NCBI GenBank assembly: GCA_017620315.1
Contig: JAFZQQ010000124.1
Coordinates: 1-10,281, forward strand
Direction: 5' to 3'
Length of the DNA stretch: 10,281 bases
DNA from: Oscillospiraceae bacterium
GTDB taxonomy: Bacteria > Bacillota > Clostridia > Oscillospirales > Oscillospiraceae
The first letter of the stretch is position 1, and every line of letters begins with the position of its first letter. Positions 1 through 5,207 of this stretch are shown here, piece after piece. Position numbers and translations under genes: made by a program. The notes under the pieces are model-generated. The model ran no database searches. It was not told the origin of the DNA and saw only the letters and a list, made by a program, of their open reading frames with translations.

Positions 1-142
1 CATTTGACCGCATAACAGTATATTATATCCAAATGCAAAGCGCAATTGCCATTTTATCGTAAGGTTCAACGGAGATTAATTGTTATGTAAACCAAATGAA
101 GGCAAATTATACCATAAGACATGAATTAAACACTATATTATG
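1..142. other. AT-rich non-coding leader region
   Basis: This stretch is clearly richer in A and T than the genes to its right and holds no convincing reading frame or ribosome binding site on either strand. It contains two minus-strand TATAAT hexamers (111-106 and 27-22) and a short palindrome GCAATTGC (42-49). There is no hairpin with a T tract that would terminate an incoming transcript. It is best read as an intergenic, possibly divergent, promoter region whose left-hand gene is outside the window. Confidence 0.6.
106..114 (-). promoter_or_regulatory. Candidate leftward extended -10 element
   Basis: On the minus strand the sequence reads TGG followed by a perfect TATAAT (111 down to 106), which fits an extended -10 (TGnTATAAT). 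No good -35 lies 16-18 bases upstream, but extended -10 promoters can work without one. It would start transcripts near position 99, reading out of the left edge toward an unseen divergent gene. A second minus-strand TATAAT at 27-22 lacks an extension and a clear -35. The surrounding DNA is AT-rich, so chance matches are likely. Confidence 0.3.
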
Positions 143-171
143 TAGACAAAGCTGTTTTTTTCTGCTATGAT
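143..171 (+). promoter_or_regulatory. Sigma-A-type promoter of the polysaccharide operon
   Basis: A -35 box TAGACA (143-148, 5 of 6 matches to TTGACA) and a -10 box TATGAT (166-171, 5 of 6) are separated by exactly 17 bases. TG sits one base upstream of the -10 (163-164), giving an extended -10. Transcription should begin near 178, leaving a leader of about 25 bases before the ATG at 204 and its AAAGGGG site at 192-198. No operator, riboswitch or attenuator is visible in this short leader, so the operon looks like a housekeeping transcript. Confidence 0.7.
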
Positions 172-203
172 ATACAAGTGATTTTGTGCGCAAAGGGGAA
201 GCT

Positions 204-1757
204 ATGCAGGAAGAACAGAAAAAAAAGAATATCCGCACAGTGGGCGTCATGATGGTGCTCACGCTGCTCGGAAAAGTCCTGGGGCTTGTGCGGGACATGC
301 TGCTGGGCAGAAACTTTGCGACCGGCATGGAGGCAGACGCTTTTATGGCGGCAAGCCGCATCCCGCGCAACTTTTTTGACGCCATATTTGCCTCTGCGAT
401 CTCTGCGAGCTTTATCCCCGTGTTCAACGAGTATCTTGAAAAAAAAGGCAAGGACGAGGCGTTCCGACTCTCCGGCGCGTTCATTACGCTCATGGCGCTG
501 CTCACCGCCGCGCTCAGCGCGCTGGGCATGGCGTTTGCGGAGCCGCTGACCGAGCTGCTTGCCAAGGGCTTTGACGCGTCGACCGCCGCGCTGTGTGCGT
601 CGCTTCTGAGAGTGCTGTTCCCGACAGTGCTGTTCACGGGACTGGCGTTTTCGCTTGTAGGCATACTTCAGTCGCTCGGCGAATTCAACATCCCGGCGCT
701 GCTCTCAACGGTATCCAACGCCGTTATTATAATCTACTACGTCTTTCTGGTGCGCCGCTTCGGCGTGATGGGGCTTGCGGCAGCCTTCCTCGTCGGCTGG
801 TGTGCGCAGATTTTGATACAGCTTCCGGCGCTGCGCCGCTTCGGCTATTCTTACAGGCCGGCAATAAAGCATGAAGGTTTACATAAGATTATGCTGCTGG
901 CGGGGCCCGTGCTCGTCAGCACCTGGGTGCAGCCGCTTAACCTGACCGTCGCCACGCGTTACGCCTCGTTTACACCAGGGGGCGCGAGCGCGCTGGAATA
1001 TGCCAACACGCTCTACACCATTGTTGCGGGAGTGTTTGTGCTGTCGATCGCGAATGTGGTTTTCCCGGAGCTTTCGCGCTGCGCCGCGAGGGAGGACGAC
1101 GCCGCAATGAGCGAAAGCGTCGCCGGTACGCTGGGTATGATGCTCTTTTTGTTGACGCCGATGGCAGCGGGACTGGCTGTGCTTTCCCGCCCGATCGTCA
1201 GGCTTCTTTATGAGTGGGGCGCGTGGGACGGCGCCTCGACGGAGCTTGCCTCTGGCGCGCTTGCCTGGCTCTCGCTGGGCATGCTCGGCTACGGAGTGCA
1301 AATCATACTCAGCCGGGCGTTCTATGCCGAGCAGAAGGGCACCGTGCCGCTGATCGCGGGCGCGGCGTCCGTGCTTGCCAACCTTGCGCTTTGCGCGCTG
1401 CTGTACCCGACGATGGGACTTCGCGGGCTTGCGCTCGCCTCGTCCGCGAGTCTGGCCTTGCCGGCGCTCGTGCTGCTGTTTGCCGCGATGAAACGCTATC
1501 CCGGACTGCTGAAGGCGTCGGACGCGGTGGAATTTGTGAAGATGATAATCTGCGCCGCAGTGATGGGCGCTGTCGTGTATTTCGCGCAAGGCGCAGTCGC
1601 TGCGCGAGTTTCCGACGCGCTTGCCGGACGGGCTGTAACCGTGCTTGTGCCGACGGCGGCAGGGATAGCGGTCTACTTTGCGCTCGCGCGGATCTGCCGC
1701 GTGAACACCGCAGCCCAGCTTTTGAAGCTGCTTCGCGGAAGGGGGAAAACGACTTGA
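204..1757 (+). CDS. murJ: MurJ/MviN-family lipid-linked precursor flippase
   Basis: Polytopic membrane protein (517 aa) of the MOP superfamily, whose MurJ members flip undecaprenyl-linked intermediates across the cytoplasmic membrane. The N-terminal block GKVLGLVRD (residues 23-31), D45-AF, IPVFNEY (71-77) and FPELSR (about 287-292) are typical of the family, and the length is normal. The ATG at 204 is preferred over an in-frame GTG at 186: AAAGGGG lies 5 bases upstream of the ATG, and the GTG would sit almost on the predicted transcription start. It is first in a five-gene operon. By eye, the cavity arginines known to be essential in E. coli MurJ (R52 and R270) are not conserved: the corresponding segments read IPRNFFD (53-59) and YANTL (266-270). 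The gene may therefore encode either the general lipid II flippase or a Wzx-like flippase dedicated to the operon's polysaccharide. Family membership is secure; the substrate is inferred. Confidence 0.9.
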   Translation: MQEEQKKKNIRTVGVMMVLTLLGKVLGLVRDMLLGRNFATGMEADAFMAASRIPRNFFDAIFASAISASFIPVFNEYLEKKGKDEAFRLSGAFITLMALLTAALSALGMAFAEPLTELLAKGFDASTAALCASLLRVLFPTVLFTGLAFSLVGILQSLGEFNIPALLSTVSNAVIIIYYVFLVRRFGVMGLAAAFLVGWCAQILIQLPALRRFGYSYRPAIKHEGLHKIMLLAGPVLVSTWVQPLNLTVATRYASFTPGGASALEYANTLYTIVAGVFVLSIANVVFPELSRCAAREDDAAMSESVAGTLGMMLFLLTPMAAGLAVLSRPIVRLLYEWGAWDGASTELASGALAWLSLGMLGYGVQIILSRAFYAEQKGTVPLIAGAASVLANLALCALLYPTMGLRGLALASSASLALPALVLLFAAMKRYPGLLKASDAVEFVKMIICAAVMGAVVYFAQGAVAARVSDALAGRAVTVLVPTAAGIAVYFALARICRVNTAAQLLKLLRGRGKTT

Positions 1758-3229
1758 TACGGGAAAGCTTGATCCTCGGAACGATTTGGTACGCTCTTTG
1801 CAGCGCATGGGGAGCGCTTGCGCGCTCGGCGCCGGGGCGCTGGTTTGGAAACCTGTGCCGCCGCATAGGAGAGCTGTGGCATGAGAGCGTGCTGGTGAAC
1901 TGGTTTTGTTCTCCGCGCTGCCTTGAGGGCGACGCGGTATCGCCCGGCAAGCTGCGCTCGCGCTGCTGTACGGCCTACGCCCGCTTAGGGCTTGACAGGC
2001 TGATGGAGGGCAGCATATTTCTGCGCGGCTTTTTATGGTGCGCCGCAGCCGTGGCGCTCGCTCCGGTCCTGCCGACGATGGCGGTGCTGGCGCTTTCGCT
2101 TGTGGGATGCGTAACGGTCGCGCTGCAGGGCATGCATGAACGCGAACGGAGCTTCACACGCAACCCCGCCGCGCTGCCTTCGCTGATCTATGCCGCGCTG
2201 TATATTTTCGGAATGCTCCATTCGACCAAGCTGCGCGGCAGCCTGTGGCTGACTGCGCTGACGATCGCGTTTTTGCTGTTTTCACTCGCGCTCTATTACG
2301 CGGTGGACACGCGTGAGCACTTTGAGCTTATCCTTGCGGCGATGGTCACCGCCGGCGCTGCGGTTGCCGGATATGGTATATTGCAGTACTTTTTCGGCTG
2401 GGGATATCAGTCGGCCGCGTGGGTGGACGCCGACCTTTTCTCATCGATCAGCTTCCGTGTCGGCTCGACAATGGAAAACCCGAATATGCTCGGTCAGTAT
2501 CTGACGCTGATGATACCGCTCGGCGGCGCAAAGCTGCTTAATGCGAGAGATACGCTGCGCAGACTTTATTACCTTGCCTGCTGCGGTGTGATGTGTATTT
2601 GCATGGTGCTCACCTTTTCGCGCGGAGCATGGCTCGGGCTTATGTTTGCGGGGCTGCTGTTTTTCATCGCGCTTGAGCCGAGGCTGATCGCGCTGGCGCC
2701 GATCGCGCTTGCAGCGCTTTACTTCGTCCTTCCCGAGACGGTGGTGAGCCGTTTTACAAGCATCGGCAATATGAAGGATCGCTCGACCTCTTACCGCGTG
2801 AGTATCTGGATGGGAACGCTTGCCATGTTGCGGGACGGGCACTGGCTGCTCGGCGTCGGCCCGGGTGAGGAGGCGTTCAACGCCGTATACGCTTATTACA
2901 GCTACGAGGCGAGCGTGGCGTCCCACTCACACAACCTGTTTCTCCAGATCGTCTGCGATGCGGGCATAGCCGCTTTGATAGTTTTCGTGTGGCTGATCCT
3001 GCGCTGCTTCCGCGTTCTGGGCTCGGTGCTGCTGCGAAAAGACACGACCCGGCCGGAAAAGCTGACATGCATTGCGTTTGCCTCCGGTCTGCTGGGCTTT
3101 TTGGTGCAGGCAATGACAGACTATTCCTTCTATAACAACCGGGTAATGTTCCTTTTCTGGGCGTACATCGCGCTTGCCATGTCGTCGGCGCGGTTCGCCG
3201 GAGGGACTGAAGCGGAGGTGAGCGCGTGA
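1754..3229 (+). CDS. Wzy / O-antigen ligase family polysaccharide polymerase or ligase
   Basis: Membrane protein of 491 aa if translation starts at TTG 1754. That codon overlaps the murJ stop (TTGA) and has GGAAGGGGG 8 bases upstream. No ATG occurs in frame until about residue 84, inside the conserved part of the reading frame. Wzy_C-type motifs are clear: STMENPNMLGQYL (238-250), FSRGAWLGL (288-296), LLGVGPGEE (365-373) and HSHNLFLQIVCDAG (391-404), in a protein with roughly ten hydrophobic segments. This family transfers undecaprenyl-linked glycans to a growing chain (polymerase) or to an acceptor (ligase) on the outer face of the membrane. Since no LPS is expected here, a role in secondary cell wall polysaccharide assembly is inferred. 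The first 90 residues are an unusual arginine- and cysteine-rich extension before the first firm membrane segment. Polymerase versus ligase cannot be decided from sequence. Confidence 0.87.
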   Translation: MIRESLILGTIWYALCSAWGALARSAPGRWFGNLCRRIGELWHESVLVNWFCSPRCLEGDAVSPGKLRSRCCTAYARLGLDRLMEGSIFLRGFLWCAAAVALAPVLPTMAVLALSLVGCVTVALQGMHERERSFTRNPAALPSLIYAALYIFGMLHSTKLRGSLWLTALTIAFLLFSLALYYAVDTREHFELILAAMVTAGAAVAGYGILQYFFGWGYQSAAWVDADLFSSISFRVGSTMENPNMLGQYLTLMIPLGGAKLLNARDTLRRLYYLACCGVMCICMVLTFSRGAWLGLMFAGLLFFIALEPRLIALAPIALAALYFVLPETVVSRFTSIGNMKDRSTSYRVSIWMGTLAMLRDGHWLLGVGPGEEAFNAVYAYYSYEASVASHSHNLFLQIVCDAGIAALIVFVWLILRCFRVLGSVLLRKDTTRPEKLTCIAFASGLLGFLVQAMTDYSFYNNRVMFLFWAYIALAMSSARFAGGTEAEVSA

Positions 3230-4329
3230 TCCGTGTGCTGAATGTTATCAGCGACAGCAATATCGGCGGCGCCGGACGCGTTCTGCTCAACTATGTGCGA
3301 TGCTCCGACCGCGAACGGTTTGAGACTTACGCGGCGATCCCGCGTGGAAGCCTTTTGAAAACGCCGCTTGAGGAGCTTGGCGCGCGGGTGTGCGAGGTGG
3401 ACGCCTTGGCGGAACGCTCGTACCATCCGAAGGACGTCAAGAGACTGTGCGGCCTTATGCGTGAGCTTCACCCGGACATTGTCCACACACACGGCGCGCT
3501 GTCCGGACGCATTGCGGCGCGAAGGAGTGGTGCCGGGGCGGTCGTGATGACAAAGCATTGCCCCGCTTCGCCCGGCAACGCGGCAACGCGAGCGGCGCAC
3601 AGGCTGATAGACTCGCGGCTGACAGACGCTGTGATCGCCGTTTCCAAGGCGGTGGGGCGGCAACTTGAGCGCTCGGGCACGCCGAAGGAGCTTATCCATG
3701 TGGTCTATAACGGTATCGTTCCGCGCGAACCGCTTGAAGAAGAAGCGCAAGCGGCGCTCCGGCAGCGGCTTGGAATGGACGACGGGCATATATGGATCGG
3801 CTCGGCAGCCAGACTGGAGCCGGTCAAGGGTGTAGATCTCTTTCTTGACGCGGCGCTGAGACTGGCGCGCAAACGCGACGATCTGAGGTTCATGGTCTTC
3901 GGCACGGGCAGCGTCGAAGCAAGCCTGCGCGCAAAGGCCGAGCCGCTGGGAAACGCGGTGCGCTTCGGTGGATTTGTTGAGGAGATAGAGCAGGCGCTTG
4001 CACTGCTGGATGTGACGGTCGTACCGTCGCGCGCGGAGGCGTTCTGCCTCACAGCGGCGGAATCGCTGTCGATGGGTACGCCGGTGGCGGCATTTGAAGT
4101 CGACGGAGTGAGCGAGGTCGTGCGCGACGGGGAAACCGGGCTGCTTGCTCCGGCGCAGGACGTAAGCGCGCTTGCGGATGCAATTGAAAAGCTGGCAGAC
4201 GATGCCGGACTTCGCGCGAGACTCGGCGGAAACGGACAGAAGACCGTGAGGGATAGCTTTTCCGCGGAGCGGATGGCAAGACAGCTGGAAGCAATCTATG
4301 AGCAGCTTTTGAAGAAAAAGGAGCGGTAA
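3226..4329 (+). CDS. GT4-family glycosyltransferase
   Basis: Cytoplasmic GT-B fold enzyme (367 aa) that would transfer a nucleotide-activated sugar to a lipid-linked acceptor. The N-terminal acceptor domain carries GGAGRV (14-19) and HTHG (87-90). The C-terminal donor domain carries ARLEPVKG (195-202), with the phosphate-contacting arginine and lysine, and the EX7E motif E271...E279 in the block PSRAEAFCLTAAES. These are hallmarks of an active retaining GT4 enzyme. It starts at GTG 3226, overlapping the preceding stop as GTGA, with GGAGGTG 5 bases upstream. There is no signal peptide or membrane span. Its place between the Wzy-family gene and the DUF4330 gene implies a role in building the same glycan. 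Sugar donor and acceptor are not predictable from the sequence. Confidence 0.9.
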   Translation: MIRVLNVISDSNIGGAGRVLLNYVRCSDRERFETYAAIPRGSLLKTPLEELGARVCEVDALAERSYHPKDVKRLCGLMRELHPDIVHTHGALSGRIAARRSGAGAVVMTKHCPASPGNAATRAAHRLIDSRLTDAVIAVSKAVGRQLERSGTPKELIHVVYNGIVPREPLEEEAQAALRQRLGMDDGHIWIGSAARLEPVKGVDLFLDAALRLARKRDDLRFMVFGTGSVEASLRAKAEPLGNAVRFGGFVEEIEQALALLDVTVVPSRAEAFCLTAAESLSMGTPVAAFEVDGVSEVVRDGETGLLAPAQDVSALADAIEKLADDAGLRARLGGNGQKTVRDSFSAERMARQLEAIYEQLLKKKER

Positions 4330-4331
4330 AG

Positions 4332-5207
4332 ATGAAGATAAAACGGAAATTCAACGTTGTGGACGTGGTTTTGCTTGTGCTTGCGGCGCTGGCGGCAGTC
4401 GGAGTGCTTGCGCTTCGCAACCGGGTCACCGGCGAAGGCATAGCGCACGAGACAACCCCTATGCGCTGCACCGTTGAGATGACATGGGCGCCTGCGGATA
4501 TGGCGAACCAGATGCAGGTCGGAGACGATGTGTATCGCTCGACTGACGGGAAATACATTGGCAAGGTGGCGTCTGTGCGCTGCGTACCGCATATAGAGAA
4601 CACCTATTCCGCGACGGAGGGCCGGTTCATCCGCTATGAGAGCGAGGACGGCTACGACATCTATCTGACTGTGGAGGGCGACGGCTATACCACCGGGCGC
4701 GATATAATTATCGGCGAGGTAAAGCCCAAGGTATGCGGCGAGATGGCCGTCAAGGGAAGAGGCTTCGCGCGCATAGGCTATGTCGTCGGACTGGACTTTA
4801 TGGGCACGGAGCCGGAGAAGGACGACAATGTCGGCGCGGGCGAGCTTGAAGCGGTGTATACCGTGCAGCTGCTCGACATGCGTGAAATGCTGCTCGACGG
4901 TATACAAGTGGGCGACAGATTTTATGAAAAGACCAGCGGCGCGCTGATGGGCGAGGTGATCGACGTTAGGACAGAGGAGCACGTTGAAACCGTGCTTTCG
5001 CCTGACGGAGAGGCAATCCGAGCAATGAAGGAAAACAGCTGGGACGTCTACGTCAAGCTGAAGGGACGCGCCGTCGGAAAAGCGGACGGCTACTATCTCG
5101 ACGGCGGTACGGAGCTGAAGGTCGGCGCGAGCGTTACCATGAATTCACAGCGTTTTGAGAGAACGGGAACCTATTATTCTCTTGAGAGCATTGAGGCGGT
5201 AAAGTGA
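4332..5207 (+). CDS. DUF4330 membrane-anchored protein with two internal repeats
   Basis: A protein of 291 aa with a short basic N-terminus (MKIKRK), one hydrophobic helix at about residues 9-28 and a long polar remainder. It is most likely anchored in the membrane with the C-terminal domain outside. It resembles DUF4330 proteins, which are of unknown function and occur in clostridial wall-polysaccharide loci. The polar part is an internal duplication: residues about 46-150 match 176-281, for example MQVGDDVY (61-68) with IQVGDRFY (191-198). The ATG lies two bases after the preceding stop, with AAGGAG 8 bases upstream. Its position between a glycosyltransferase and the CsaB fusion suggests a structural or export role in polysaccharide assembly, comparable to a periplasmic adaptor. 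That role is inference, as no catalytic motif is visible. Confidence 0.8.
   Translation: MKIKRKFNVVDVVLLVLAALAAVGVLALRNRVTGEGIAHETTPMRCTVEMTWAPADMANQMQVGDDVYRSTDGKYIGKVASVRCVPHIENTYSATEGRFIRYESEDGYDIYLTVEGDGYTTGRDIIIGEVKPKVCGEMAVKGRGFARIGYVVGLDFMGTEPEKDDNVGAGELEAVYTVQLLDMREMLLDGIQVGDRFYEKTSGALMGEVIDVRTEEHVETVLSPDGEAIRAMKENSWDVYVKLKGRAVGKADGYYLDGGTELKVGASVTMNSQRFERTGTYYSLESIEAVK
4467..5174 (+). repeat. Protein-level tandem duplication inside the DUF4330 gene
   Basis: Two copies of a domain of about 105 residues, offset by about 130 residues: codons 46-150 (4467-4781) and 176-281 (4857-5174). Matching blocks include QVGDDVY/QVGDRFY, YIGKVASVR/LMGEVIDVR, EGRFIR/DGEAIR, YDIYLTV/WDVYVKL and RTGTY at the end of copy 2 against ARIGY in copy 1. 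The DNA copies are too diverged to recombine readily, so the duplication is old. Confidence 0.75.

Noticed and set aside
4..31. TTGACC (4-9) followed by TATCCA (26-31) as a plus-strand promoter
   Set aside because: The -10 match is poor and the much better promoter at 143-171 explains the operon.
186..203. GTG at 186 as the start of murJ
   Set aside because: It would lie only about eight bases after the predicted transcription start with no ribosome binding site. ATG 204 has AAAGGGG five bases upstream.
107..664. Minus-strand frame entering the leader from inside murJ
   Set aside because: It is serine/alanine-rich low-complexity sequence antisense to a well supported gene, runs through the operon promoter, and has no family resemblance.
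879..1950. Long minus-strand frames opposite the end of murJ and the start of the Wzy-family gene
   Set aside because: They are rich in arginine, histidine and alanine, as expected for antisense of GC-rich genes, and carry no motif or start signal.
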